A DNA stretch of 38,084 bases from an uncultured Gemmatimonadota bacterium. GTDB taxonomy: Bacteria; Gemmatimonadota; Gemmatimonadetes; Longimicrobiales; Longimicrobiaceae. The DNA lies in NCBI GenBank assembly GCA_902805735.1, contig CADCTW010000191.1, positions 1-38,084 of the forward strand, read 5' to 3'. The position numbers and the translations under genes are program-made. Each line of letters begins with the position of its first letter. Position 1 is the stretch's first letter. This document shows positions 1 to 7,926 of the stretch, in pieces. The notes under the pieces were generated by a model. The model saw only the letters and a program-made list of their open reading frames with translations, searched no databases and was not told where the DNA came from.

Positions 1-109
1 AGCGCGAGGCCGCCGCCGCCCGCGGCGATCGGGGCACGCGCCCCCGGCGGGGAGCCCCACGGAAGCGCGTCGCACGTCCCGCGGCTTCCTGAACGGGGGT
101 GTCACACAG

Positions 110-155
110 AGGCACAGAGACACGGAGGAGTGGTTTCCTTCGTGTCTCTGTGCCT
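110..155. terminator. Hairpin made from a CACAGAG-family repeat
   Basis: Two 20-bp arms (110-129 and 136-155) pair with a single G-U position around a 6-nt loop. It lies just downstream of the minus-strand gene ending at 163 and probably ends that transcript. The arms belong to the dispersed CACACAGAGGCACAGAG repeat family seen at several other gene ends in this window. Confidence 0.65.
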
Positions 156-162
156 TTCGGTG

Positions 163-810
163 CTACAGAGAAGCGCGGCGCGAGGTGCCGCGCTCGTAGC
201 CGTAGCGGCAGAAGTCGCGCAGCAGGTCGTACTGGCCCGCGCGCTCGCCGGTGAAGCCGCGGCGGATCTCCGGCTCCACTTCTTCGAAGGTGCGGCCGGT
301 GTAGGCGGGGTTGCGCGAGGCCACGTGGCCCAGCGCGTAGCCCGTGCGGGCGCGGTCGTACGTCAGCGTGGCCGGGCGCGACGGGTAGGTGTCGAAGTGG
401 GTGCGGTACTCCTTCTCGTCCTCCTCGCCCATCTCGTTGAAGGCGTCCAGGAGCTGCTTGCCGGCCCACCACCCGCCGGCGGCGACCGCGAGCCCGCCCA
501 GCAGCGTGCGCCACTCGAAGCCGCGGCGCGCGTAGTCGCGGACGTGCTCCCAGCGCGTCTCCCCCTGCGGCTGGTAGTTCCGCTCCAGCTCCACCTCGAC
601 CTCGGTGTACGGGCGCCCCTGGTAGCTGGGGTTGGCCGCCGCCGTGTGCCCGAGCTGGTATCCCGTCCGCGCCTGCTCGTAGGTGTGGGTCTGCGGGCGC
701 GTGGGGTTCGCGTCGAAGTCCGCGCGGTAGTAGCGTACGTCGTAGACGCCGAACTCGTCGTCCAGGTCGCCCGTGCCGCCGGTGCTGCCGAGATTGTCGT
801 TCTGCGCCAT
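163..810 (-). CDS. Hypothetical protein with two tandem ~72-residue repeats
   Basis: The 215-residue protein has no enzyme motif that I recognise. Residues about 27-98 and 135-207 are an internal duplication: each copy has a Y-R-x-x-F-D start, a P-x-R-P segment, Y-x-x-A-R-T-G-Y-x-L-G-H, a N-P-x-Y-x-G-R segment, and a closing R-D-x-x-R-x-G-[FY]-E. Between them is a glycine-rich hydrophobic stretch (residues 105-118, G-G-L-A-V-A-A-G-G-W-W-A-G) that could be a short membrane helix or a packed linker. The N-terminus is acidic with no signal peptide, so it is probably cytoplasmic. The ATG at 810 is preceded by GGAGAG at good spacing. The repeat reminds me of the Y-x-x-A-x-x-x-G-Y-x-x-G repeats of small stress-linked proteins in soil bacteria, but this is only a resemblance. 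The hairpin at 110-155 follows the stop. Confidence 0.8.
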   Translation of the reverse strand: MAQNDNLGSTGGTGDLDDEFGVYDVRYYRADFDANPTRPQTHTYEQARTGYQLGHTAAANPSYQGRPYTEVEVELERNYQPQGETRWEHVRDYARRGFEWRTLLGGLAVAAGGWWAGKQLLDAFNEMGEEDEKEYRTHFDTYPSRPATLTYDRARTGYALGHVASRNPAYTGRTFEEVEPEIRRGFTGERAGQYDLLRDFCRYGYERGTSRRASL

Positions 811-888
811 CTTCGCTCTCCGGGTTCAGTTGTGCGAAATCGGGAGCGGCGGCCCATTGCAACCTCCGCACCACGACGCGGGAAGTCG

Positions 889-1782
889 TTACGGCGCATC
901 CGCTTCCGCCGCGCACGCGCCGCGGCGGGGATCACGGACGAAGGCGGCGAGGTCGTCCAGCACCGGCGCGATCCCCAGGCGCGGCGCGGCGAGGGCGACG
1001 ACGATCTGCACGTGGCCCACACCCGGGTACACCACCGTGCGCGCGCACCCGCCGCGCTCGCGGATGCGGGCCGCCAGCCGCAGCGAGCTTTCCACCTCGA
1101 CCGTCCTGTCGCCGCCGCCGTGCAGGAGGAGGAGAGGGGGCTCGCCGCCGTCCACGTGGGTGGCGGGGTAGGTGGCGGGCCAGCCGGCGGGCGGCCCCAT
1201 CAGCGCCTGCACGTCGGCGTCGGTCCAGCGGGTGTCGACGGGCCCCGCCAGCGCGGCGAAGCCCCGCACGGCGCTGGGGGGGACTCCCGCGTCGCGCAGG
1301 AAGTGCTCGTCGAGGGCGAGGAGCGCCGCCGTGTGCCCGCCGGCGGAGTGCCCCACCACGAAGATCCGCGCCGGGTCGCCGCCAAAGCGGCCAGCGTGGC
1401 CGCGCGCCCAGCGGACGGCGCGGGCGGCGTCTTCCACCCAGGCCGGGAAGGTGGCGGCCGGGGCGAGGCGGTAGTCGGGGATCACGGCCACCCATCCGCG
1501 CCGGGTGAGCGCGTCGCCCACCAGGCGGTAGTCCTCCCGCGACCCGCTGCTCCAGCGCCCGCCGTACAGGAAGACCACGACCGGCGCGGGCGCGCGCACC
1601 TCCACGGGGCGGTACACGTCCAGCTTCTGGCGCGCGTCGGGGCCGTACGCCACGCGCTCCGTGCGCACGAAGTGGCTGCCCAGGAGGAGCGATTCCGCCA
1701 GGCGGCGGGGGGAGCATCCCGCCAGCAGCGCCGTACCGAACAGCACCAGGACAAATCGTAAGCTTCGCAATGCAGCGCTCAC
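889..1782 (-). CDS. Alpha/beta hydrolase lipoprotein (BD-FAE/esterase-like)
   Basis: A 297-residue alpha/beta-hydrolase. The nucleophile elbow is G-H-S-A-G-G with Ser146; the probable acid is Asp225 (G-G-G-D-R-T-V) and the base His257 (G-V-G-H-V-Q). The oxyanion segment reads Y-G-G-R-W (73-77), where this family usually has H-G-G-x-W, so the first histidine is replaced by tyrosine. The D-Y-R-L-A-P motif is typical of the hormone-sensitive-lipase/BD-FAE-like branch, which hydrolyses small esters or feruloyl/acetyl groups; the substrate here is unknown. The N-terminus ends in L-L-A-G-C (Cys23), a lipobox, so the enzyme is probably anchored to a membrane facing the periplasm or cell surface. The GTG at 1782 was chosen because it gives a complete lipoprotein signal; the upstream frame stays open only as high-GC noise. 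It lies downstream of, and on the same strand as, the PAS-GntR gene, separated by a terminator. Confidence 0.85.
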   Translation of the reverse strand: MSAALRSLRFVLVLFGTALLAGCSPRRLAESLLLGSHFVRTERVAYGPDARQKLDVYRPVEVRAPAPVVVFLYGGRWSSGSREDYRLVGDALTRRGWVAVIPDYRLAPAATFPAWVEDAARAVRWARGHAGRFGGDPARIFVVGHSAGGHTAALLALDEHFLRDAGVPPSAVRGFAALAGPVDTRWTDADVQALMGPPAGWPATYPATHVDGGEPPLLLLHGGGDRTVEVESSLRLAARIRERGGCARTVVYPGVGHVQIVVALAAPRLGIAPVLDDLAAFVRDPRRGACAAEADAP

Positions 1783-1798
1783 AGGGACGCGGAAAACG

Positions 1799-1837
1799 AC
1801 GAAGGCGAGGGACCCGGTGCGGGCCCCTCGCCTTCGT
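1799..1837 (-). terminator. Rho-independent terminator after the PAS-GntR gene
   Basis: A 17-bp stem with one mismatch (ACGAAGGCGAGGG paired with CCCTCGCCTTCGT, extended by CCC/GGG) and a short loop. In the minus direction it is followed by a T-rich GTTTTCC stretch. It separates the regulator gene from the hydrolase gene. Confidence 0.75.
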
Positions 1838-1853
1838 GTTGCACAACCCGGGC

Positions 1854-3749
1854 TCAGTCCCGCCGGCGGGCGGGCGCCAGGTTGTGCTGGATCAGGAACG
1901 CCGCGATGGTGCGCGCCGGGGTGCGCGACACGAACGACGGGAGGGGCACCAGCATCCGCGGGGCGTCCGTGCCCAGCCGCTGCCGGGCCGCGGGGGTAAG
2001 GAGCACGCACTCCGCGGGGGCGAGCGACGCCAGCGCCGCCGCGTCGTCGGCCAGCACCACGCGCAGCCGCTCCGACCCGCGCAGGAAGCGCAGGCGCACG
2101 GCGTAGCCGGGGTCCGCGACGACGGCGGTCAGCGAGCCGCGGGCGAGCACCTCCTCGGCCGCCTGCACCATCTCGGCGCCCGCCGCGAGCACCAGCACCG
2201 GGACGCCCAGCGAGCGGCCGGCGGCGTGCGCCTCGGTGGCGTGGAAGGCGGTGGTGACGATCAGCTCCGCGCCGTGCAGCGCTTCCGGCGCCCCCCGCCC
2301 ATCCGCCCGCACCCGGTCCGGCGCAACGGCGAAGGCATCCATCCCCCACTGCCCCGCCATCTCGGCCACCAGCGCGGCCCGCTCGTCTTCCACCGACTCG
2401 ATGCAGGCGCAGCGGATACGAGCCGAGGTCGTCCAGCGCGCCACCACGTCGGAGAGCTGCGGCACGCGGATGCGCAGTCCGGACGCTCCTTCCAGGACAC
2501 CCGCGAGCCATTCGGCCGTCTCGCCGAGGGCGGGGGGCGCCGGATCCCAGTTGCCGGCCACGAAGGCGCCCTGCCGGTTGCGGACCTCCACCAGCCCTTC
2601 CGCGGCCAGCGTGCGGTACGCGGCGGCCACGGCGCGGTGCTCGGCGCCCGCCGCGTCCGCCACCTGGCGGATGCTGGGGAGGCGGCTCCCCGGGCGCAGG
2701 TGGCCCAGGTGCAGCCCGGACGCGATCCAGGTGCGGAGCCGCTCGTACACGCTTCCCGCCCCCGTCCCTTCGGCCAGCGCCGCGCGGCACTGGCTGAGGA
2801 TGGCCTCCGCGTCCTCGCGCTCGGCGGGGCGCGCCTCGGCGGTCTCCGCGCTGAAGGTGATGAAGGTGCCCAGCCGCTCCCCGCCGGACTGGAGGGGCGC
2901 CACGCAGGCGCGCAGCCGCACCGTCTGGCCGCCCCGCGCCACCTCGGCCGGAACGGCGTCCATCCGCTCGCGGGTGCGCAGGAGGGCGTCGCCGCCCCCT
3001 TCCTCGCCGGGGAAGCGCACGGGGCAGGCGCCACCCGCCATCTCCGGCCCCCATCCCAGCGCGTCGGCCGCGGCTCGGTTCCAGCGCAGCAGGGTGCCGT
3101 CCAGATCCAGCGCGCACGCCGGCGCCGCCAGCGCGTCCAGCATCGCCTCCATCAGCGACGCATCGCCACGCCCGGGTGCCAGCTCCACGGGCCCGTCGAG
3201 GACCTGGTGGAAGAGCCACACCAGCCCGTTTCGCGACGCCGCCTCGCGCACCACACGCACCCTCGCCTGCACGCGCACCGGGGGCGCGTTGCGCGGGTGA
3301 ATCCGCACGGTCCACTCCGCCGCCTCGCCGGCCGGGATCCCTGCCAGCATCCGCCCGCGGAAGTCTCGCCGGTCGTCTTCGGCCACGAACACCGCCAGCG
3401 GCTTCCCGGGAAGGGCATCCTCGCGCGCTCCCAGCAGCTCAGCGGCCGCACGATTCGCCTCGCGAACCACGCCGGCCATGTCGGTCACCAGGCACGCGTC
3501 GGGGAGGTGGGTGAAGAAGCCGTGATACCGCTCGCGCTCGGTTGCCAGCGCCTGCTGCACGTCCGTCAGCATGTCGCTCTGCACGCGCAGCTCTTCCTCG
3601 GATACGCGCAGCTCCTCCAGCGCCAGGCTCAGCTCGGTGAGGGCCTCGCGCGTGGCGCCGGGGGAAGCTTCTCCGCGGGTACGGTCCTCCAGCGAGCGAA
3701 GGCGGGGGGTATGGGCGTCGAGAAAGTCACGGATCTCACCGATGGCCAT
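1854..3749 (-). CDS. PAS-PAS-GntR transcriptional regulator
   Basis: A 631-residue regulator that joins sensing domains to a DNA-binding domain. Order: a charged helical/coiled-coil region (about 35-75, with the L-E-E-L-R-V-S-E-E-E-L run), a PAS domain (about 75-185, starting F-F-T-H-L-P-D-A-C-L-V-T-D), a second PAS domain (about 197-302, with A-L-D-L-D-G-T-L-L-R-W-N-R), a GntR-type winged helix (about 332-400: L-R-P-G-S-R-L-P-S-I-R-Q-V-A, then A-V-A-A-A-Y-R-T-L-A-A-E-G-L-V), and a roughly 230-residue C-terminal part that looks like an alpha/beta ligand-binding region but matches neither UTRA nor FCD as I know them. PAS domains commonly bind haem, flavin or small ligands; which applies is not visible. 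ATG 3749 is preferred over an upstream in-frame start because of AAAGGCGAAG upstream and because the protein then begins at the conserved helix. It stands alone between two terminators. Confidence 0.85.
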   Translation of the reverse strand: MAIGEIRDFLDAHTPRLRSLEDRTRGEASPGATREALTELSLALEELRVSEEELRVQSDMLTDVQQALATERERYHGFFTHLPDACLVTDMAGVVREANRAAAELLGAREDALPGKPLAVFVAEDDRRDFRGRMLAGIPAGEAAEWTVRIHPRNAPPVRVQARVRVVREAASRNGLVWLFHQVLDGPVELAPGRGDASLMEAMLDALAAPACALDLDGTLLRWNRAAADALGWGPEMAGGACPVRFPGEEGGGDALLRTRERMDAVPAEVARGGQTVRLRACVAPLQSGGERLGTFITFSAETAEARPAEREDAEAILSQCRAALAEGTGAGSVYERLRTWIASGLHLGHLRPGSRLPSIRQVADAAGAEHRAVAAAYRTLAAEGLVEVRNRQGAFVAGNWDPAPPALGETAEWLAGVLEGASGLRIRVPQLSDVVARWTTSARIRCACIESVEDERAALVAEMAGQWGMDAFAVAPDRVRADGRGAPEALHGAELIVTTAFHATEAHAAGRSLGVPVLVLAAGAEMVQAAEEVLARGSLTAVVADPGYAVRLRFLRGSERLRVVLADDAAALASLAPAECVLLTPAARQRLGTDAPRMLVPLPSFVSRTPARTIAAFLIQHNLAPARRRD

Positions 3750-3795
3750 GAGACTTCGCCTTTGCTGGAGGGAATTGCGGAGCAAGAACTGCTAC

Positions 3796-3808
3796 ACTAC
3801 AGAGTAGT
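3796..3808. promoter_or_regulatory. Small palindrome upstream of the PAS-GntR gene
   Basis: ACTAC-AGA-GTAGT, an inverted repeat with 5-bp arms and a 3-bp centre, lies about 47 bp upstream of the start codon at 3749. It could be the binding site of this GntR regulator (autoregulation). The ACTACA/TGTAGT style also recalls BlaI/MecI operators, so the binding protein is uncertain. Confidence 0.35.
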
Positions 3809-3944
3809 AAACATATCGCGCAAAGATGCGGCCACGGGTATGAACAGAGTCCACCTTCACGGGACCTCGTGTTTCACGCGGAAACGCCACCCGCGTTGTG
3901 GTTCAGTCCGGGCGGCTCCCCGAGATGTCGTACAGGACAAACAA

Positions 3945-3976
3945 AGGAGGCGCAGGATGGGAAACCTGCGCCTCCT
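3945..3976 (-). terminator. Strong Rho-independent terminator of the L,D-transpeptidase gene
   Basis: A perfect 12-bp stem (AGGAGGCGCAGG with CCTGCGCCTCCT) closes an 8-nt loop. Read on the minus strand it is followed by the T-rich TTGTTTGTCC. It lies 20 bp past the stop codon of the transpeptidase gene. Confidence 0.9.
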
Positions 3977-3995
3977 CGGTGGTTCTGCTTCGCGA

Positions 3996-4835
3996 TCAGC
4001 CGTTCACCTGGCCCCTGGCGGCGCGGCGTGCCCAGGGGTCGTTCTTCAGCCAGGTCTTGTCCACGGGCGAGAAGAGGAAGACCATCCCGCCGTTGCCGAT
4101 CTTGGGGAGCAGCTTGCGGGCGCGCGCCTGGTCCATCGCGGGGCACCCCTCGCTGCGGCCGGCCTTGCCCGGGCCGACGTACGGGGCGCCGTGCACCACC
4201 ACCCGCCGCTGGCGCGCCGCGCTGTTGAAGCGGCCCGAGAGCCCCGCCATGCGCAGCCCGACCGACGTGTAGCGCTTGCCCGCCGCCTTGCCGGTGAAGC
4301 CGTACGTCTCCTGCGCCAGGAAAAGGCCCAGCGAGGACGTGGCGCTCCCTTCGATGTTGGAGAAGCGGGTCGGCACGCCGTCCTTCTTGCCGGACCCACG
4401 CCCGTGCGCCACGGCGAACGGGCCGTCCACCACCTTGAGCGAGCGCATGTCGAAGACGTACCCGCGGGGCTCGCGGCTGTCCAGTCCGTAGTCTACAAAG
4501 TAAAGATACGGCTTGCGGACCTTCTCCGGGTGCTCCGCCCTGTAGTTGTAGTACGCCTCGAAGGCCAGGCGCAGCGCGTCCGGGTGGCTCTGCTTGGTGA
4601 CGTCCCCCGCCAGTGCGTCCAGGGCGATGTCCGTGGCCGTCTTCTCGGCCACCCGGGCGGCCGTGACCTTCTCGATTCCGACTCCGCTCAGCACGGCGCG
4701 GGCGGCCGGCGCGAGCGCGGTGGCGGCCGTCGCGGGCTGGTCCGGAGCCGCGGCGCTGCGAGACTCGTTGGGAAGCGACACGGCGATGCCGAAGAAGCAG
4801 GCGGCGGCGGCAAGGGCCTGGAGGTTCTGGCGCAT
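3996..4835 (-). CDS. YkuD_2-type murein L,D-transpeptidase
   Basis: A 279-residue exported protein of the L,D-transpeptidase catalytic-domain family (YkuD_2 branch). These enzymes form 3-3 crosslinks in peptidoglycan or attach proteins to it, using a catalytic cysteine. The active site is visible: H-G-A-P-Y (215-219) and S-E-G-C-P-A-M with Cys231. A hydrophobic signal segment (residues 5-20) followed by an Ala-rich region directs it to the periplasm. The part before the catalytic core (about 45-110) is helical and carries the Y-Y-N-Y-R segment usual in this branch. ATG 4835 was chosen over 4901 because it puts the signal peptide at the very N-terminus. It is a single-gene unit ending at the strong hairpin 3945-3976. 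Family assignment is firm; which crosslink it makes cannot be read from sequence. Confidence 0.9.
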   Translation of the reverse strand: MRQNLQALAAAACFFGIAVSLPNESRSAAAPDQPATAATALAPAARAVLSGVGIEKVTAARVAEKTATDIALDALAGDVTKQSHPDALRLAFEAYYNYRAEHPEKVRKPYLYFVDYGLDSREPRGYVFDMRSLKVVDGPFAVAHGRGSGKKDGVPTRFSNIEGSATSSLGLFLAQETYGFTGKAAGKRYTSVGLRMAGLSGRFNSAARQRRVVVHGAPYVGPGKAGRSEGCPAMDQARARKLLPKIGNGGMVFLFSPVDKTWLKNDPWARRAARGQVNG

Positions 4836-5021
4836 GGGCGATTCTCGCGTTTCGGAGCGCCGTCCCGAGGGGCGGCGCTGGGAAGCGGATTCAGGGGACA
4901 CGCCGGGGTGAATCGTCCTGGCCCGGCGAACCGTCGTAGGTCTAACTCGTTGCAGTCCGCCAATTTAACGCGTAAACATCCGACGATCAAGGCCCTGCGG
5001 AGCTACGCCAAGCAAGGCAGG

Positions 5022-5049
5022 CTCAAACGGAGCCACGGAGACACGGAGG
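5022..5049. repeat. Degenerate copy of the CACAGAG-family repeat
   Basis: CTCAAACGGAGCCACGGAGA followed by CACGGAGG matches the dispersed family with several substitutions. It lies in the 5' region of the glycosyltransferase gene and has no second arm here. Confidence 0.5.
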
Positions 5050-5103
5050 CATCTTGCGGCTAAGTTGCGCCGCGCTCCTCCTCCCACCTTCCGCCCGTGC
5101 CCG

Positions 5104-6666
5104 ATGCGCCGCTCCGCCGACATCCCCGCTCCCGCGATCGCCGCCGGACTGACGCTGCTGCACCTGGTGCTGGCGGTGTTCGCGCTGCAGCCCGCTCCAT
5201 ACGTGGGCGGCGACAACGGGGCGTACGTGGCGCTGGCGCAGTCGCTTGCCGAGCGCGGGACTTACCTGGAGCTGTGGGACCCCGCACTCCGGCCGCACAC
5301 CCAGTATCCCCCGCTCTTCCCCCTGCTTCTCGCCGTCGCGATGAAAGCGGGGGTGAGCACGTGGATCGGCTTCAAGCTGGTCACGGTGGCGTGCTCGGGC
5401 GCGGCGGTGGCGGCATCGTACCTCTGGATGCGCCGCGTGTCCACGCCGGGGGTGGCCCTGGCGGCCGGGGTGCTGCTCGCCATCCTCCCCAGACCGCTGG
5501 CGCTCGCGCACGAGGTGCTGTCCGACGTCCCGTTCTGGGCGCTGGCGCTCTTTGCGCTCTGGGCCGCCGTCCCATGCGAGGAGGAGCGTGCGCGCCTGGG
5601 ATGGGCGTTCGCGGCCGCGGGGCTGGCGGCGGCGGCGTACACGACGCGCTCGGCCGGGCTGCCGCTGATCGTGGCGCTCGCCGCGTCGTTCGCGCTGCGG
5701 CGGCGCTGGCGCGAGCTGGGGCTGCTGGGGGTGATCGTGGGGGCTCCGGCGGTGCTCTGGTGGATGCGGGGGCGCGCCCTGGGTGCGGCGGGATACACCG
5801 CGTACCTGCGCTACGTCGATCCATATCAGCCCTCGATGGGCACCATGGATGCCGCGGGATGGGCCGGCCGCATCGGGAAGAACCTCGCGCACTACTTCGG
5901 CGAGCACCTGCCGGTGGTGCTCGGCGGGACGGAGCCGCTCCGCATCGCTGCCGGGAGCGTGCTCGTGGTGCTGGCGCTGGCGGGTTGGGCTCGCCGTCTC
6001 CGCCGCGCGGGGGCCGCGGAGCTCTTCCTGCCGCTGTACGCCGGCCTGCTGCTGATCTGGCCCGCGACGTGGTCCGGCGAGCGCTTCCTCCTCCCCATCC
6101 TCCCCCTCCTCCTGGTGTACGCGGGCGAAACGGTGCGTGACGGAGCCGCCACCCTGCGCATGCGGCCGAGTGGGATTGGCGTCGCGGCGGCGGTGGCGCT
6201 CGCGCTGGTGGTGCTTCCCGGCACGGCACAGCGGCTCCGCGACGGTGTGCGGTGCACCGGCGCGTACCTGGACGGCGATCCGCTCCCCTGCCTCACCCCC
6301 GTGTGGCACGACCTCCTGGCCGTGCCCATGATGGCGCGCGGCAAACTCCCGCCGGGCTCGGTGGTGCTCTCGCGCAAGCCGACGCTCTTCTACGTCCTCT
6401 CGGGCTATCCGAGCCGCATCTACCCGCCGTCCGCGGACCCGGCGGAGCTGTTCCGCGCGGCGCGGGAGGCCGGCGCGGAGTGGGTGCTGGTGGACCGGGT
6501 GCCGGACCTGGCGCCCATCTTCCTGCACCCCGTGCTCCGCGCCCGCCCCGGCGACTTCTGCGTCGTCCCCCGCCTCTCCCTCCCCGACGCAGCCCTGGCG
6601 CGCATCGAACCCGGCGGCACCCCGCCGGCGGACCCGACACGCTTCCGCGCCTGCCCGATCCGCTGA
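5104..6666 (+). CDS. GT-C membrane glycosyltransferase (GT39/ArnT-like)
   Basis: A 520-residue polytopic membrane protein with about ten hydrophobic segments. The first periplasmic loop carries G-G-D-N-G-A-Y (Asp37) followed by A-L-A-Q-S-L-A-E-R-G and Y-P-P-L-F-P-L-L-L-A, the layout of GT-C fold (PMT/ArnT/GT39-like) transferases, where the loop acidic residue is the catalytic base or metal ligand. Such enzymes move a sugar from a polyprenyl-phosphate donor to a lipid, glycan or protein on the outer side of the inner membrane. The C-terminal part (about 400-510) is a soluble domain with V-L-S-R-K-P-T-L-F-Y and E-W-V-L-V-D-R, common in this group. The ATG at 5104 is preferred to one at 5065 because the earlier stretch is Pro/Arg-rich and precedes the first membrane helix. 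It stands alone; acceptor and donor are unknown. Confidence 0.8.
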   Translation: MRRSADIPAPAIAAGLTLLHLVLAVFALQPAPYVGGDNGAYVALAQSLAERGTYLELWDPALRPHTQYPPLFPLLLAVAMKAGVSTWIGFKLVTVACSGAAVAASYLWMRRVSTPGVALAAGVLLAILPRPLALAHEVLSDVPFWALALFALWAAVPCEEERARLGWAFAAAGLAAAAYTTRSAGLPLIVALAASFALRRRWRELGLLGVIVGAPAVLWWMRGRALGAAGYTAYLRYVDPYQPSMGTMDAAGWAGRIGKNLAHYFGEHLPVVLGGTEPLRIAAGSVLVVLALAGWARRLRRAGAAELFLPLYAGLLLIWPATWSGERFLLPILPLLLVYAGETVRDGAATLRMRPSGIGVAAAVALALVVLPGTAQRLRDGVRCTGAYLDGDPLPCLTPVWHDLLAVPMMARGKLPPGSVVLSRKPTLFYVLSGYPSRIYPPSADPAELFRAAREAGAEWVLVDRVPDLAPIFLHPVLRARPGDFCVVPRLSLPDAALARIEPGGTPPADPTRFRACPIR

Positions 6667-6682
6667 CCCGCGGCCCCGCCGA

Positions 6683-6711
6683 AGCCCCTCTCCTTGCGCG
6701 GCGGAGGGGCT
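6683..6711. terminator. Shared terminator between convergent genes
   Basis: AGCCCCTC (6683-6690) pairs with GAGGGGCT (6704-6711), extended by a few imperfect pairs. It sits in the 53-bp gap between the ends of the glycosyltransferase gene and pilT and can serve both. Confidence 0.6.
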
Positions 6712-6719
6712 CCGGCCGT

Positions 6720-7808
6720 TCATCTTCTTGGCGCGCCCGCGGTTCCGCGCAGTGCGCCGATCTCGGCGCGCAGACTTTCGGGGCTGTTGGCGGCGGCCGC
6801 GGCCTCGTCTTCCTCCACCCATCCCTGCACCACCATCACGGCCAGCGCGCGCTCCAGCGTCTGCATTCCGCTGGCGCGGTCGTTCATCGCGCCCTCGATC
6901 AGGGCCGGCTTGTTCTCGCGGATGTTGTTCTGGACGGGGGTCGTGTTGAGGAGGATCTCATACGCGGCCAGCCGTCCGCCCCCGCGCTTGCGCACGAGGC
7001 GCTGCGTGACGATGGCTCGCAGCACCTCCGCGAACTGCCCACGCACCTGCTGCTGCCGCTCCGGCGGAACCATGTCGACCACGCGGTTGGCGGTGCGGGT
7101 GGCGCTCCCGGTGTGGAGCGTCCCGAACACCAGGTGCCCCGTCTCCGCGGCGGTGAGGGCGAGCTGCATCGTCTCCGCGTCGCGGATCTCGCCCACCACC
7201 ACCACGTCCGGGTCTTCGCGCAGCGCCGCCCGCAGCGCACCCGGGAAGGACGCCACGTCGCGCCCCACCTCGCGGTGCGTGACGATGCAGGCGCGGCTCT
7301 CGTGGGTGAACTCCACCGGGTCCTCGATGGTGATGATGTGCCCCGCGCGCTCCCGGTTCACCAGGTCCACCAGGGCCGCCAGCGTCGTCGATTTGCCGGA
7401 GCCGGTGGGGCCGGTCACCAGCACCAGGCCGCTGGGGATGCGTGCCAGGCCAGCGACGGCGGCGGGAAGCCGCAGCTCCTGGGCGCTGGGCACCACGGCG
7501 GGGATCACGCGCAGCACGGCGCCCACGCCGCGCCACCCCGTGTACACGTTGACCCGGAAACGTCCGAGATCCGGCGACTGATAGGCGAAGTCCAGGTCGG
7601 CGGCGTCGCGCCAGCGGTCGCGCAGCGCGGTGGGCATCCCCTCCTCCACCAGCGCCTGGATGTGGCCAGCTGGGAGCGGCGCGATCCGCAGCGGGATCAT
7701 CTCGCCGTCCACGCGGATGCGCGGCTCGATCCCGGGGGAGAGGTGGAGGTCGGAGCCGCGGTGCTCGATCAGGGCGCGGAGGAGGAGCTCGAGGGGCGGA
7801 TTTTCCAT
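6720..7808 (-). CDS. pilT: Type IV pilus retraction ATPase PilT
   Basis: A 362-residue hexameric secretion-type ATPase that drives pilus retraction and twitching motility at the inner membrane. The PilT signatures are in order: N-terminal G-S-D-L-H-L-S-P-G (18-26), Walker A G-P-T-G-S-G-K-S-T (133-141), Asp box I-E-D-P-V-E (161-166), Walker B D-V-V-V-V-G-E-I-R-D (201-210) and His box T-G-H-L-V-F-G-T-L-H-T (223-233). The C-terminus has R-G-G-G-R-L-A-A-Y-E-I-L (the AIRNLIRE-side region of PilT proteins) and I-R-E-N-K. ATG 7808 was chosen because it starts exactly at the conserved N-terminal domain; the frame further upstream is noise. It is divergent from an operon that encodes a giant prepilin, which supports a link to pili, though no pilB or pilC is present in the window. 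Confidence 0.93.
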   Translation of the reverse strand: MENPPLELLLRALIEHRGSDLHLSPGIEPRIRVDGEMIPLRIAPLPAGHIQALVEEGMPTALRDRWRDAADLDFAYQSPDLGRFRVNVYTGWRGVGAVLRVIPAVVPSAQELRLPAAVAGLARIPSGLVLVTGPTGSGKSTTLAALVDLVNRERAGHIITIEDPVEFTHESRACIVTHREVGRDVASFPGALRAALREDPDVVVVGEIRDAETMQLALTAAETGHLVFGTLHTGSATRTANRVVDMVPPERQQQVRGQFAEVLRAIVTQRLVRKRGGGRLAAYEILLNTTPVQNNIRENKPALIEGAMNDRASGMQTLERALAVMVVQGWVEEDEAAAAANSPESLRAEIGALRGTAGAPRR

Positions 7809-7926
7809 TTTGGTGAGCCTGTTTGCCGATCCGGGGTATCTAGAATGCAGGGGACGCAACTTTCCGTCCGCGCCCCCTGACCCGGCCGCCACCGGGTCCG
7901 CCACCCGCTCCGCACCGCGCAAACCC

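Noticed and set aside
3..92. Possible C-terminal end of a plus-strand gene entering from the left edge
   Set aside because: One frame is open until a TGA at 90-92, but 90 bases of GC-rich DNA are too short to separate coding from chance; no motif is visible.
1770..5063. Long open frame on the plus strand across several minus-strand genes
   Set aside because: It is the mirror of real genes with strong motifs (GntR, L,D-transpeptidase); its translation is Arg/His/Gly-rich without motifs. Such shadows are expected at this G+C.
4836..5103. Riboswitch or small RNA before the glycosyltransferase gene
   Set aside because: Some short complementary stretches exist, but no known riboswitch core or stable extended fold could be recognised.
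5023..6822. 599-codon antisense frame across the glycosyltransferase gene
   Set aside because: Arg/His/Gln-rich without domain; the plus-strand product is a clear polytopic membrane protein.
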